A stretch of DNA of 64,000 bases from JAPOXR01 sp963662395 (GCA_963662395.1 OY759511.1:744001-808000); one strand, 5' to 3'; numbered from the stretch's first letter, positions 30,270 to 41,659 are shown. Numbers and translations are program-made. The notes: generated from the sequence alone by a model not told the origin.

Positions 30270-30743
30270 GGACCGCATTTCCGGCCCGGCAAGCTTGAAC
30301 TGGCAGGCCGGCTCGGCCCTGCCCTGCCCGTCAATGTGTGCCGCGAGACTCTCGCCGAGATTGTCCATCGAGAATCCGACGGCTGGGGCGCCGACGTCGT
30401 TTTCGAGGCCTCCGGCGATGCGAAGGCCGCATCGGAGGTCTTCGACTACCTGTGCCCTGGCGGAACCGTGGTCCTGATCGGGATGCCCGGATCGCCCATC
30501 GCATATGATGTGCTGGCCGCGCAGGTCAAGGAGGCGCGGGTCGAGCATGTCTTCCGCTACGCCCACGTCTATCCGCAGGCAGTGGCCATGCTGGCATCGG
30601 GCAAGATCAATTGCCGATCAGCTGATAACCGGTCTGTACGGTTTCCCGGACAGCGTGCAGGCGTTCGACTATGCGCGTGATATGCCACCAAATACTGTCA
30701 AGGTACAGATCGACCTTCAGGATTCCCGTCAGACCGCAGTATA
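30270..30743 (+). pseudogene. Sorbitol/xylitol dehydrogenase-like (zinc MDR) 3' fragment
   Basis: The frame from about 30270 reads KLELAGRLGPALPVNV, SDGWGADVVFEASGDAKAA and LCPGGTVVLIGMPGSP, the nucleotide-binding half of a medium-chain zinc alcohol dehydrogenase of the polyol type. After MLASGKIN the frame shifts by one base, and the C-terminus continues in another frame as ADQLITGLYGFPDSVQAFDYA. The N-terminal catalytic zinc domain is missing. Its end overlaps the end of the convergent SDR gene. Confidence 0.75.
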
Positions 30744-31499
30744 GCCGCCATCCAGCATCAAGGTATCGCCGTTGACGAGATCGGACGCCGGCGACGAAAG
30801 AAAGAGAACCATGTCGGCAACCTCCACCGGGTGCCCAAAACGCGCAGCCGGAATCTTTGCCTTCATCGGATCGCCTTTTTCCGGCTCCCCCCAAACCCGC
30901 TCTCCCATCGGCGTGAGGATCACGGTCGGGCAAATGGCGTTGCACTGAATGTTGTATTGCGCCCATTCGCATGTCATCGACTTCGTCAGCGCGTTCAAAC
31001 CACTCTTCGAGGATGCGTAGGCGCAATGATCCGGAATCAGCACGATTCCCGTCTGCGAAGATATGTTGACGATCTTGCCTCGCCTTTGCCTGATCATTCC
31101 CGGGGCCAGGGCCTGGGCAAGCAGGAATGGCGCCCGAAGGTTGACCGACATCATCCGGTCCCAATCCTCCACTCTCGCATCCAGGATCGAGGCGGTGGTG
31201 GTGGTCGCGGCATTGTTGACAAGAATGTCGATCGTTCCGAAATGTTCGAGCGCCTGTCGAGCCGCCTCGCGAGGCGCGTCGACCGTGGCCAGCTCCGCTT
31301 CCACGAGCAGGCATTCCTTACCCGCAGTTTCAACCGCGCACCGCGCGACTTCGAGTCCTTCGGCGTCCCGGGCGACAGCACAAATGTCGGCTCCTGCCTC
31401 GGCCAGGACTTCGCAAATCTCAAGTCCGATGCCCTTCGACGCTCCGGTCACGAGCGCTCTCTTGCCTTCAATCGAAAATCGTTCGATATACCGCTTCAT
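30729..31499 (-). CDS. SDR family NAD(P)-dependent oxidoreductase
   Basis: This 256-residue classical short-chain dehydrogenase has the cofactor motif TGASKGIGLEI (about residues 18-28), the structural NNAA motif, the catalytic Ser in NISSQTG, and the YASSK block with Tyr and Lys (YASSKSGLNAL). The exact substrate cannot be read; the neighbouring polyol dehydrogenase fragment hints at sugar or polyol metabolism. I chose ATG 31499 (MKRYIERFSIEGK). The gene end overlaps the dehydrogenase fragment on the other strand by 15 bp. Confidence 0.85.
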   Translation of the reverse strand: MKRYIERFSIEGKRALVTGASKGIGLEICEVLAEAGADICAVARDAEGLEVARCAVETAGKECLLVEAELATVDAPREAARQALEHFGTIDILVNNAATTTTASILDARVEDWDRMMSVNLRAPFLLAQALAPGMIRQRRGKIVNISSQTGIVLIPDHCAYASSKSGLNALTKSMTCEWAQYNIQCNAICPTVILTPMGERVWGEPEKGDPMKAKIPAARFGHPVEVADMVLFLSSPASDLVNGDTLMLDGGYTAV

Positions 31500-31663
31500 G
31501 TTGCCCCCGATTTCCAGTCCCGGATGCACCGTCGGCCATTTCCGGAGTGTGGGCAGAGGAAATGGCCCGGTGGCGGGAGTTCAGGCCATGCGGCCGCTGA
31601 AATCCCTTCGGACCGGAGCGTAGTCCGGCCTTGCGGGCAGTGCAAGGCCTGCTGCCATGCAAG

Positions 31664-33259
31664 CAGTAATTCTAATTATTCCGTCATGTCCTGACTTTCA
31701 GCAGATTCAGTCTGTGTTCGGGGGGCTTCTGCATGGCCGGCACATGGTGCCGGCGGTGCCTCACGGAGGGTGCTCCGGAAGCTCGTTGGTGGTGATGGTC
31801 CCGAGGAACCGGTCCCGGTCGCGGAACAGGACATGATCGGCCGGTATCTTCATCTGGTCCGGCATCCGGTAGCGTGCAACCCACCGCCGGCGAGCGGCCT
31901 TCCATCTGCTGCAGATCATCCGGCTTGCGCTCTGCATGAGGAGAGCAATCAGGTCGGACATCGCCAGCACGCTGGAGAGTGTCGATTCTCCATGGCCGAA
32001 ATCGGTCTCGAAATGGTAAAATTTCTTCAGTTCCCTGAACACGGAGTTCTCCACCGTCCAGCGGGTGCGGGCACATTCGGCCGGCCCGGCGATATCGTGC
32101 TTGCCGACGGGCAGGTCGGTGGCAAAGGTATTGCAGTGGACCTGCTCTCCGGTCTCCGGGGTCTCGGCGGCCCCGAGCCGGTTCACCTTCATCACCCCGG
32201 CACCGTCCCCGAGCGGCAGATCATTCATCCACCGGGTGTGGAGCCGGCGCTTGCGCTTGGCCTCGCGGCCCGCTCGGTCCGCCGCAGGCTGTCCATGCGG
32301 GCGCCATGAACATGTTCGTATAGCGTGACACGGGATGACGGCAGGCAGACCGGCAGGAAGTTGCCCCCGGAGGCCCGGATCGCCTCGCAGACCGGCCGGT
32401 AGCAATGGAGATCATCACCCGAAGGGCCGGCTTCGGCCCTGAAGCCCGGGGGCCGACCCGTGCCGGCCACCGCCCGGCGGCCGCCCGCTCGCAATCCTGC
32501 TTGCCTGCACCATCCCGGGGCGTGATGAATTCCGGCGGAGTGGCAGCAGCTCGGCCCTTCCCGGCGACACGATGCTGTGCAGGCCATGGCGTGGAACTTG
32601 CGGATGCTGCCATCCTTCTGCTTCCGCGTGGAGCAGTTCGAACATCCGATCCCGGCCCTCGACACGTATTCGGTCCCACCTGCCGCCACCGGCAGATGCC
32701 CGTTCAACCGCCGCAGCGGCGCAAGGCTGCCTTTCTTCAGAAGCCGCCCGATCACGTGGTGGAGCCACGGACCTGCATGCCCGGCCGGCACGCCGTCCGG
32801 CATCTTCCGTACATGGCCCTCGCAGGGAATGGTCCCGATACCGAACAGGGCATGGGCACCCGCGCGTCCCTGGCGGGAGAGCATCTGCCGCCGGGCATGG
32901 AGGAAGGACGGGGATTGCAGGAACAGCCGGACATGGCGATGTCGTTCATCGGGATCGGCGCGTTCTTCCCTTCTCTCCGGTCCGGAGCCCGGATGAGAAC
33001 TCGCGCATCACCTCCATGTATCCGGCCAGCGGTGTCATGTGTCCCATCCTGCATGGAACGGCTCCTTGTACAAGAACAAGATGGGATCGGATCTGCATTT
33101 TCCGTCTCCGCAGGGGCAAAACCCCGGATTTTCTGCCCGCCAGGGGAAACGAATCAGTCCCCGGGGGCCGATCAACCACAGGACCGGTTCATGGAAAAAA
33201 TGACACCGATTCAGAAAGACGTGTCAAACAGTGAGATAGGATCAAAATTAGAATTACTG
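31664..33259 (-). mobile_element. IS copy C (ISNCY-like), best preserved copy, transposase broken
   Basis: A 1596-bp element with 14-bp perfect terminal inverted repeats (CAGTAATTCTAATT at 31664 and its complement ending at 33259). Both sides carry the same 10-bp direct repeat GCCATGCAAG (31654-31663 and 33260-33269), the target duplication. The minus strand encodes a DDE transposase in pieces: HALFGIGTIPCEGHVRKM, GCSNCSTRKQKDGSIRKFHAM, DDLHCYRPVCEAIRASGGNF, TRWTVENSVFRELKKFYHFE and LGTITTNELPEHPP. The expected DGTEYF active-site region reads GGTEYV, and frameshifts divide the rest, so the transposase is inactive. Confidence 0.85.
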
Positions 33260-33269
33260 GCCATGCAAG

Positions 33270-33787
33270 ACTGACAACCCCGGGCGGTTCGTCTGAAGAC
33301 GAGATCCGGAACTCCTTCCTTGGACCGAGTCCGGCCCGGCCCCGGGTGCGATCTCACCGCCATTGCCCCGTGATGGCTGAACTGCGGGCGACTCTCGGCC
33401 GGTTCGTGGCGACAAGGCCCGAATTCAGGGTCCGGTTCGGTCCGACCAGAATCGAGAAGTCTCAATCCTGGATGTGCAATCAGGCCATGGGAGCGAATGT
33501 TCCTCTGCCGTGCCTCGACTCCAGGCCTCGATTACGGGCTCAAGTCACCACCGCCATTTCATCCTGGCGCCTGGAATCGGCGCGCGTCGTGATTTTCGGA
33601 TCGCGGTCCAAGGCCGCGGGCATGTCCCTCGGCAGCCCCGCGTGAAGCACCCCGAAACGGAATTTTCCGGCAGGCACCAGTTGCGGAAGATTGGCCCTTG
33701 ACAGGATTTTCGGTCTCGCACGGGACAGCCGGTTCGCGATCAGCCCGGTCGAAACCAGCATGTCAGGTGAGGCAGCACAATGCCTGG
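33270..33787. other. Non-coding stretch between IS copy C and hsp20
   Basis: Short open frames exist on both strands but none looks like a known protein. I see no RNA gene or clear hairpin with a T-run. It may contain a decayed gene too degraded to identify. Confidence 0.35.
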
Positions 33788-34201
33788 TCAGACCCGGTTG
33801 ATCGTGACCTTTCGGACCCGTGGCGTCTCGGCATCGCGCACGAGATCCACGTGCAGCAGGCCCCGGGTCAGGGTTGCATCCCGAACCTCGAGCCCTTCGG
33901 CAAGCACGAAGCTTCTCTGGAACTGCCTGGCTGCGATGCCGCGATGAAGAAACAGTCGCTCCCTGTCATCAGGCACCTGCTTGCCGCGGATCACCAGTTG
34001 CCGGTCCTCTTCCGTGACCGAGATGTCCTCTTCGCCAAACCCGGCCACAGCCACCGTGATCCTGATGGCATTCGGGCCGATCTGTTCGATGTTGTATGGC
34101 GGATATCCCTCATTCCGGTTCCTGACCGACTGCTCAAGCACCCGGTCGATCTGTTCGAATCCGAGCAGGAAGGGGTGTGCACCAAAAGTCAGCTTGGCCA
34201 T
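33788..34201 (-). CDS. Small heat shock protein, Hsp20/IbpA family
   Basis: This 137-residue alpha-crystallin-type chaperone holds unfolding proteins in soluble complexes. The N-terminus (MAKLTFGAHPFLLGFEQIDRV) is like IbpA, followed by YPPYNIE, the core VAGFGEEDISVTEEDRQLVIRG, and the late strand GLLHVDL. I chose ATG 34201; longer in-frame starts add a non-conserved extension. It lies downstream of groEL in the same direction, with a terminator between them, so it has its own promoter. Confidence 0.9.
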   Translation of the reverse strand: MAKLTFGAHPFLLGFEQIDRVLEQSVRNRNEGYPPYNIEQIGPNAIRITVAVAGFGEEDISVTEEDRQLVIRGKQVPDDRERLFLHRGIAARQFQRSFVLAEGLEVRDATLTRGLLHVDLVRDAETPRVRKVTINRV

Positions 34202-34357
34202 GTCCGTCTCGCTTGCCAGGCCCGGCAGCACCATCGGCGCCCGGGGGGATTGTTCCCGATTATACCCTGCCCTGCGGCAGTTGCCATCACGGCGAATGGC
34301 GCCGCAGGAGAGTGGCGCCAGCCCTGCTTGCCAATTGCACGAGCCCCCCCCCAACAA

Positions 34358-34381
34358 GAAAGGGGCCCGAAGGCCCCTTTC
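34358..34381 (-). terminator. Hairpin terminator after groEL
   Basis: A 10-bp stem (GAAAGGGGCC with its complement) closed, on the minus strand, by a TTCG tetraloop lies 21 bp after the groEL stop codon. On the transcript strand it is followed by TTGTTGG, which is only moderately U-rich. The stable tetraloop and position support a terminator. Confidence 0.75.
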
Positions 34382-34402
34382 CCGACAATATCCTGCCGGC
34401 AC

Positions 34403-36040
<1,638 letters not shown>

Positions 36041-36085
36041 TTCCCTTGTTCCTTAGGTTTGGTTGAGTTGTTGCGACCAGGACAC

Positions 36086-36373
36086 TCAGCTGATGATGCC
36101 GAGGATGTCGCTTTCCTTCATGATCAACAGCTCTTCGCCGTCGAGCGTGACCTCGGTTCCTGACCACTTGCCAAAAAGGATGCGATCGCCCTTCTTCACC
36201 GACATTGCGATCAGTTCACCCGAATCCTTGCGAGCACCCTCACCGCAGGCGATGACCTCACCTTCGGCCGGCTTTTCTTTTGCAGTATCCGGAATTATCA
36301 GACCGCCCTTGGTCTTTTCGTCGCCCTCGATGCGGCGAACAAGAACTCTGTCTTGCAACGGTTTGAACGCCAT
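36086..36373 (-). CDS. groS: Co-chaperonin GroES
   Basis: This 95-residue protein is the heptameric lid for GroEL. It starts MAFKPLQDRVLVRRIE and has the mobile loop region DEKTKGGLIIPDTAKEKP, then GDRILFGKWSGTEV. It is the first gene of groESL, 50 bp downstream (transcriptionally) of the CIRCE inverted repeat. Confidence 0.97.
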   Translation of the reverse strand: MAFKPLQDRVLVRRIEGDEKTKGGLIIPDTAKEKPAEGEVIACGEGARKDSGELIAMSVKKGDRILFGKWSGTEVTLDGEELLIMKESDILGIIS

Positions 36374-36423
36374 CTAAACGTCTCCTAAGCTTTTTTCATT
36401 GTGATTGACCGGACATTCGTCCA

Positions 36424-36450
36424 TTAGCACTCGCTATTGGTGAGTGCTAA
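36424..36450 (-). promoter_or_regulatory. CIRCE operator (HrcA site) of groESL
   Basis: TTAGCACTC (36424-36432), nine bases, then GAGTGCTAA (36442-36450): a perfect match to the CIRCE consensus. The repressor HrcA binds this site and GroEL modulates HrcA, giving heat-inducible expression. It lies 51-77 bp upstream of the groES start. hrcA itself is not in the window. Confidence 0.97.
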
Positions 36451-36613
36451 CAACGCCGAGATAGGAACCACCCGGTGCCCTGTCAACCGATGACCAAGAA
36501 TTTTTTTGGAATTTCGCAGAGTTTGCACCTGTCGGCCCCGGGCATAAATGCTAGAGAGCGCCTCCGGCTTCGTTGGCCGGCAACCTGACCAGGCAAGCGC
36601 AGGATTCTCAGCG

Positions 36614-37531
36614 ATGATCAGGATATTCGGGCACCAATCCCCGGACTCGGATTCGACCGGCTCTCCCCTGATCTGGGAGTGGTACGTGACCAGTATAAGG
36701 CAACAGGCGGCACGCGCCTGCCTGCTCGGGAAGCCGAACAGGGAAGCTCTGTTCATGCTTGACCGGTGGGGCTACGAGCTGCCGGAGATCATCGAGGACG
36801 TGTCTGACGGGGACGAGGTGATCATCGTCGACACCAACAACCCGGGTGAGTTGCCGGCCAGCATCGGCAAGGCAAGAATTGTCGAGATCATCGACCATCA
36901 CCTGCTGCAGGGAGGATTGTCGACCAGGGAGCCGATCAACATCGCCATCAGGCCGGTGGCCTGCACGGCAACGGTCATGCATGAACTCATGGGCGAAGAT
37001 GCCGCGTCGATGCCGGAGGCGGTTCGAGGCCTGATGCTGACCTGCATCCTGTCGGACACCATGGAATTCCGGTCCCCGACCACCACCGGCAAGGACCGCG
37101 ACCTGGCGCTGTCACTGGCGTCGGATCTTGGTATCGATATCGCCCCGTATGCTGCGGAGATGTTCGCCGCCAAATCCGACCTGTCCGATGTCCCGGCCGA
37201 GGAGATCATCCGGACCGACTCGAAGCGATACGAGATCGACGGCAGGTCGCTGCGGATATCGGTCCTCGAGACCACCAGCCCCGCCTCCCTCCTTCAGCGC
37301 AAGGACGAACTGCTTCGCGGCATGGAGAAGATCTCCGACGAGGAGGGACTCGACCAACTGCTGTTTTTCGTCGTGGACATCTTCAACGAATCATCCACCC
37401 TCCTGGTTCCGAACGACCAGGTCCGGAGGATTGCCGAAAGATCCTTCGCCGCCAGCACGGCCGGCGATATTGTCGAACTGCCGGGCATCGTCAGTCGCAA
37501 GAAGCAGATCATTCCGAACCTTTCCTTTTGA
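36614..37531 (+). CDS. ppaC: Manganese-dependent inorganic pyrophosphatase (family II)
   Basis: This 305-residue DHH-type phosphatase hydrolyses pyrophosphate. The Mn ligands are in FGHQSPDSDST (about residues 5-15), VDTNNPGEL and IIDHHLLQ, and the C-terminal DHHA2 part carries SRKKQIIPNL. I chose ATG 36614 (MIRIFGHQSPDSDS). It is divergent from groES, about 160 bp away. Most alphaproteobacteria use the unrelated family I enzyme, so this is a less usual choice. Confidence 0.9.
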   Translation: MIRIFGHQSPDSDSTGSPLIWEWYVTSIRQQAARACLLGKPNREALFMLDRWGYELPEIIEDVSDGDEVIIVDTNNPGELPASIGKARIVEIIDHHLLQGGLSTREPINIAIRPVACTATVMHELMGEDAASMPEAVRGLMLTCILSDTMEFRSPTTTGKDRDLALSLASDLGIDIAPYAAEMFAAKSDLSDVPAEEIIRTDSKRYEIDGRSLRISVLETTSPASLLQRKDELLRGMEKISDEEGLDQLLFFVVDIFNESSTLLVPNDQVRRIAERSFAASTAGDIVELPGIVSRKKQIIPNLSF

Positions 37532-37615
37532 CGGACTCCAGGCACGGCACAAGCCGTCCGGTTGCACCGGCTCCGCCTTCCAGCATTTCCGCCCAACCCG
37601 GACCGAAAGCATGCG

Positions 37616-38473
37616 ATGACAACAATCATTGGATCTCTTGAAGAGATTTCGCATCTCTATGATGCGATATTCTGTGATGTCTGGGGGGTGGTCCATAATG
37701 GCCTGAGAGCCAGCCTTTCCGCCAATTCTGCCCTCCGCCAGTTCAGGCAGACCGGCAAGCCGGTGGTCCTGCTGACCAATTCGCCCAGGTTGTCCAGCGC
37801 CGTCATTACCCAGTCCAGGGCGCTCGGCGTTCCGGATGATTCCTATGACACCATCGTCACCTCGGGCGATGCCGCGCGGCAAGCGCTGGCCAATGGCGAT
37901 TTCGGTGCCAGGATCTTTCACCTGGGTCCGGACTCGGCAATATCGTTTTTCGAAGGTGGTGCAGGGACGGATAGCACGGTCGAGCTGGTCGGGTTGTCCG
38001 CGGCCGAGGGCATCGTCTGCACCGGGCTGGTCGATGACGAGACCGAAACTCCGGAGGACTACCGGGAACTCCTGACCACCGCCAGCCGCAGGCAGATCAG
38101 GATGCTGTGTGCAAATCCGGACATCGTTGTCGACCGCGGGAGCCACCGGGTTTACTGCGCCGGTGCACTCGCCGCCTTCTACGAAGAGCTTGGCGGGGAA
38201 GTCTTCATGTATGGCAAGCCGCACCGGTGGATCTATGACTTGGCCCGTCAGCAGGTCGATGGCGAGGGCGAGCAGAGGATCCTGTGCATCGGGGACGGCA
38301 TATTGACTGATGTGAAGGGGGCAGAGAGCCAGTCCCTCGACTGCCTTTTTGTCAGCGGCGGATTGAGTGCCGGCGAAACCGGAACCGGCAGTCAGCCTGA
38401 CCCGGATTTGCTCGAGCATTTTCTTGCCAGCTCGGGGGTGAGCCCCGGATTTGCAATCGGTCACCTGCGGTAG
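37616..38473 (+). CDS. TIGR01459-type HAD hydrolase
   Basis: This 285-residue protein is a HAD phosphatase of the NagD-like class: motif I DAIFCDVWGVVHNG (Asp nucleophile at about residue 19), motif II VVLLTNSPR, a C2 cap, and late GKPHRWIYDLA and ILCIGDGILTDVKGA. The family commonly lies next to ribF in alphaproteobacteria, as here. Its substrate is not established. I chose ATG 37616 (MTTIIGSLEEISHLYD). Confidence 0.85.
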   Translation: MTTIIGSLEEISHLYDAIFCDVWGVVHNGLRASLSANSALRQFRQTGKPVVLLTNSPRLSSAVITQSRALGVPDDSYDTIVTSGDAARQALANGDFGARIFHLGPDSAISFFEGGAGTDSTVELVGLSAAEGIVCTGLVDDETETPEDYRELLTTASRRQIRMLCANPDIVVDRGSHRVYCAGALAAFYEELGGEVFMYGKPHRWIYDLARQQVDGEGEQRILCIGDGILTDVKGAESQSLDCLFVSGGLSAGETGTGSQPDPDLLEHFLASSGVSPGFAIGHLR

Positions 38474-38578
38474 CGCTGCCATGTCCGGCCGGTATCGTCA
38501 CGAGTCAATCGGCAACTCCTGCCCGGATGAGGGTTGGCGGTGATTGCACGGGATTGCGGGCAAGGCTAAAGCGGCACC

Positions 38579-39520
38579 ATGCAGGTATTCAGGAAATACA
38601 GCGACATTCCCGACCGCCATCGCGGCAGCGTTGCCGCCATCGGCAATTTTGACGGGGTGCATCTCGGTCACCAGGAAGTCATCAGGGCGGCCAGCGAGCA
38701 TGCCAGGCGGGCGGGGGCCTGCGTGTCCGTGGTCACCTTCGAGCCTCATCCTCGGCAGCATTTCAACCCGGAGGGATCACCGTTCCGGCTGATGAATGCC
38801 CGCAGCAAGGCCCGCCGCCTGCAGACATTGGGTATCGACACGCTGTATGAGCTTCCCTTCGATGGTGGTCTTGCCGGTCTTGGCGCCGGTGAGTTTTCCT
38901 CGCAGGTACTGGCTGGCGGGATCGGAATATCGCGGGCGGTGGTCGGCAGCGATTTTCGCTATGGCAAGGGGCGATCGGGCGATACCGACCTGCTGTGCCG
39001 GCACGGGATCGAGATGGGGTTTTCCACCACCGTCGTGCCGATTTCCGGCCGCGGCGAGGAGCCTTTTTCCTCCACCGCCATCAGGAAGGCCCTGTCGGCG
39101 GGAAGGGTCGGAGAAGCAGCCCATATCCTCGGCCATTGGCACCGGATCGATGGCAGGGTCGGGACCGGCCAGCGTCGCGGGCGCGGATTCGGATTTCCCA
39201 CTGCCAACATCTCGCTGGAGGGGCTTCATCCGCCACTGTTCGGCGTCTATGCCTCGCTGGTCGAGATCCAGGACGGCCCGCATGCCGGAACCTGGCAGGG
39301 CTCGACCTCGATCGGGGTGCGTCCGACCTTCGGCAACAACCATCCCAATCTCGAAGTGTACATTCACGATTTCGACGGCGACATCTATGGCGTGGAAATC
39401 TCCGTTGCCCTGGTCGAATATCAACGCCCGGAACTGACCTTTTCCTCGGTCGAGAATCTGGTCGAACAGATGAAGCGGGACTGCCGGATTTCCCGAGAAT
39501 TGCTGAAGGCCCATGCATAA
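38579..39520 (+). CDS. ribF: Bifunctional riboflavin kinase/FAD synthetase
   Basis: This 313-residue enzyme phosphorylates riboflavin to FMN and adenylylates FMN to FAD. The N-terminal nucleotidyltransferase has GNFDGVHLGHQEVI (about residues 22-35) and FSSTAIRKAL; the C-terminal kinase has RGRGFGFPTANIS and FGVYAS. The length is standard. Its stop overlaps the next gene by 8 bp. No FMN riboswitch is recognised in the roughly 100 bp upstream. Confidence 0.95.
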   Translation: MQVFRKYSDIPDRHRGSVAAIGNFDGVHLGHQEVIRAASEHARRAGACVSVVTFEPHPRQHFNPEGSPFRLMNARSKARRLQTLGIDTLYELPFDGGLAGLGAGEFSSQVLAGGIGISRAVVGSDFRYGKGRSGDTDLLCRHGIEMGFSTTVVPISGRGEEPFSSTAIRKALSAGRVGEAAHILGHWHRIDGRVGTGQRRGRGFGFPTANISLEGLHPPLFGVYASLVEIQDGPHAGTWQGSTSIGVRPTFGNNHPNLEVYIHDFDGDIYGVEISVALVEYQRPELTFSSVENLVEQMKRDCRISRELLKAHA

Positions 39521-40013
39521 CCTGTTGAAACGGATTGCCCGGTCACTCGGCATCAGCGATCACGGCCCCGGCCTGCGCGAGAAATTCTGGGAACGGCATT
39601 CCCTGCAGGAACTCAACGGGCAGGAATGGGAGGAGTTGTGCGACGGGTGCGGGCTGTGCTGCCTGCTCAAATTCGGCGAGGATGGCTCCGACGAGATCGG
39701 CTGGACCAATGTTGCCTGCCGCCTGCTCGATCTTGATCTGTGCCGGTGCCGCCACTACGAGGCACGCACCAGGATCGTCAAGGACTGCATCGTGCTTGAG
39801 CCGAATTCCATCGATGAGGTCATGGCCTGGATGCCCGCTACCTGCGCCTATCGCCTGCTGCACGAGGGAAAACCGCTCCATTCATGGCACCACCTGGTGT
39901 CCGGGAGCCGGGAATCGGTGCACGAGGCAGGAATATCTGTGCGCGGCCGCGCGATCTCGGAGACGGAGATCAACATGGATGATCTCGAAGACTATGCAAT
40001 CGGGGATCGCTGA
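39513..40013 (+). CDS. YcgN-type cysteine-cluster protein (UPF0260)
   Basis: This 166-residue protein has the cysteine-rich block LCDGCGLCCLLKFGE (about residues 42-56), LDLDLCRCRHYEARTR and a late MPATCAYRLLHEGK, the signature of UPF0260/YcgN. The cysteines suggest a metal or Fe-S site. The function is unknown. It overlaps ribF by 8 bp and abuts the threonine aldolase gene, so the three may be cotranscribed. Confidence 0.83.
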   Translation: MHNLLKRIARSLGISDHGPGLREKFWERHSLQELNGQEWEELCDGCGLCCLLKFGEDGSDEIGWTNVACRLLDLDLCRCRHYEARTRIVKDCIVLEPNSIDEVMAWMPATCAYRLLHEGKPLHSWHHLVSGSRESVHEAGISVRGRAISETEINMDDLEDYAIGDR

Positions 40014-41075
40014 ATGAATTTTGCCTCCGACAATTCCGGCCCGGCGGCGCCGCAGATCATGGAAGCCTTGCTACAGGCCAACCAGGGGCATGCCGCCTCC
40101 TACGGCGCCGATTCGCTCATGGAGATCGTCGAGAACGAGATCAGACGTCAGTTCGAGGCGCCGGGGGCGCGGGCATTCCTGGTCGCCACCGGCACCGCGG
40201 CCAATGCGCTTGGCCTGGCCTGTCTTTGCCCGCCCTGGTCGACCATCTACTGTCACCGGCATTCGCATGTCGAGGAGGATGAATGCGGCGCTCCGGAATT
40301 CTACACCGGCGGCGCCAAGCTGACCCTGCTGGACGGAGATCATGCCAGGATCTCGCCCGACTCGCTGCGGGCCGCCCTCGCCGGTGCGGCCCCGGTCGGC
40401 GTCCACAATGTCCAGCGCGGCGTCCTGTCCATCACCAATGCCACCGAGAATGGTGCCGTCTACAGCCCGGCCGACATCGCCTGCCTGACCGGGCTGGCGC
40501 GGGAATTCGGGCTTCCGTGCCACATGGATGGCGCCAGGTTTGCCAACTCCCTGGTCAGTGCCGGCTGCTCGCCGGCCGAAATGAGCTGGAAGGCCGGGAT
40601 CGACATGCTGTCATTCGGCGGCACCAAGAATGGCCTCATGGGGGCGGAGGCGGTGATCATCTTCGATGAAGGGCTGGCCTGGGAATTCGAACTCCGTCGA
40701 AAGCGCGGTGGGCACCTCTTCTCCAAGCACCGGTTCCTGTCGGCCCAGATGGCGGCCTATCTTGCCGACGGGCTGTGGCTGTCGCTGGCCACCAGCGCCA
40801 ACCGGCAGGCAGACAGGCTTTGCCGCGGGTTGCGTGAACTCGACATGGCCAGCATCGACCACCCGGCCGATGCCAACATGGTCTTTGTCACCATGCCCCG
40901 CCGGCTGCATCGCCATGCCCTCGATTCGGGGGGCAGCTATTACCTGTGGCCTCCATCGCAGGCACTGGACGGCGATGACGACGAACTGCTTTCCGCCCGG
41001 CTGGTCTGCAACTGGTCAACCTCGGATGCCGAGGTGGATGGTTTTCTCGCATGCCTGGCAGGTGCCGGCGCTTAA
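40014..41075 (+). CDS. Low-specificity threonine aldolase family protein
   Basis: This 353-residue PLP enzyme resembles threonine aldolases that cleave L-threonine to glycine and acetaldehyde: FASDNSGPAAPQIMEAL at the start, YGADSLMEIVEN, the Asp region LPCHMDGARFANSL, and the PLP lysine in SFGGTKNGLMGAEAV. It starts one base after the YcgN-type gene stop. Its end overlaps the convergent isomerase gene by 4 bp. Threonine or a related beta-hydroxy amino acid is the likely substrate; exact specificity is inferred. Confidence 0.87.
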   Translation: MNFASDNSGPAAPQIMEALLQANQGHAASYGADSLMEIVENEIRRQFEAPGARAFLVATGTAANALGLACLCPPWSTIYCHRHSHVEEDECGAPEFYTGGAKLTLLDGDHARISPDSLRAALAGAAPVGVHNVQRGVLSITNATENGAVYSPADIACLTGLAREFGLPCHMDGARFANSLVSAGCSPAEMSWKAGIDMLSFGGTKNGLMGAEAVIIFDEGLAWEFELRRKRGGHLFSKHRFLSAQMAAYLADGLWLSLATSANRQADRLCRGLRELDMASIDHPADANMVFVTMPRRLHRHALDSGGSYYLWPPSQALDGDDDELLSARLVCNWSTSDAEVDGFLACLAGAGA

Positions 41076-41659
41076 CCCAGCCAGGATTCGAGGTAGTCCA
41101 GCCGGTCCTGCCCCCAGAACAGCTGGTCGCCGACGGCATAGGTCGGCGATCCGAAGACATTGCGGGCAACCGCCTCCTCGGTGTTGGCGGCAAATTGCCG
41201 TTTCAGATCGTCAATTCCACCCGATGTCCCGCCGGTGGCGATGCCGGCCCTGGCGAGACAGTCATCGACGACATCCGGCTCGGCAATATTCCTGTCCTCG
41301 GCCCAGCAGGCCCGCAGGATGCACCGGCACAGCAACCCGGCATCACCGGCGTCGCGGTTGACGGCATCGATGGTCGCCAGTGAGGCCGGCAGCGGATCGG
41401 TCGGCCAGAATTCGGGATGCAGGTTGAAATCCAGGCCGGAATGGCCGGCAATTCTCGACAAGTCCTGCAGCCGGTAGTCCTGTCTTGCCTTGTGCCGGTC
41501 CTTTGGTGCTGCGCCGCCAGTGCGGGCAAAGACTTCCATGATGTCCATCGGTCGGTAGGAAACTCTTGCACCATGGCGGGCGGCGATCTTCTCGAGCCGA
41601 TCGCCGGCCAGGTAGGTAAACGGCGACAGCACCGAGAAGAAATAGTCGATCTCTACCAT
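41072..41659 (-). CDS. 2-hydroxychromene-2-carboxylate isomerase family (DsbA-like) protein
   Basis: This 195-residue thioredoxin-fold protein starts IDYFFSVLSPFTYLAGDRL, the glutathione-dependent isomerase signature with Ser instead of a CXXC pair, and ends with the family's VFGSPTYAVGDQLFWGQDRLDYLESWL. Such proteins isomerise 2-hydroxychromene-2-carboxylate in naphthalene degradation or act on other glutathione adducts. No aromatic pathway genes are nearby, so a general role is more likely. It is convergent with threonine aldolase. Confidence 0.8.
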   Translation of the reverse strand: MVEIDYFFSVLSPFTYLAGDRLEKIAARHGARVSYRPMDIMEVFARTGGAAPKDRHKARQDYRLQDLSRIAGHSGLDFNLHPEFWPTDPLPASLATIDAVNRDAGDAGLLCRCILRACWAEDRNIAEPDVVDDCLARAGIATGGTSGGIDDLKRQFAANTEEAVARNVFGSPTYAVGDQLFWGQDRLDYLESWLG

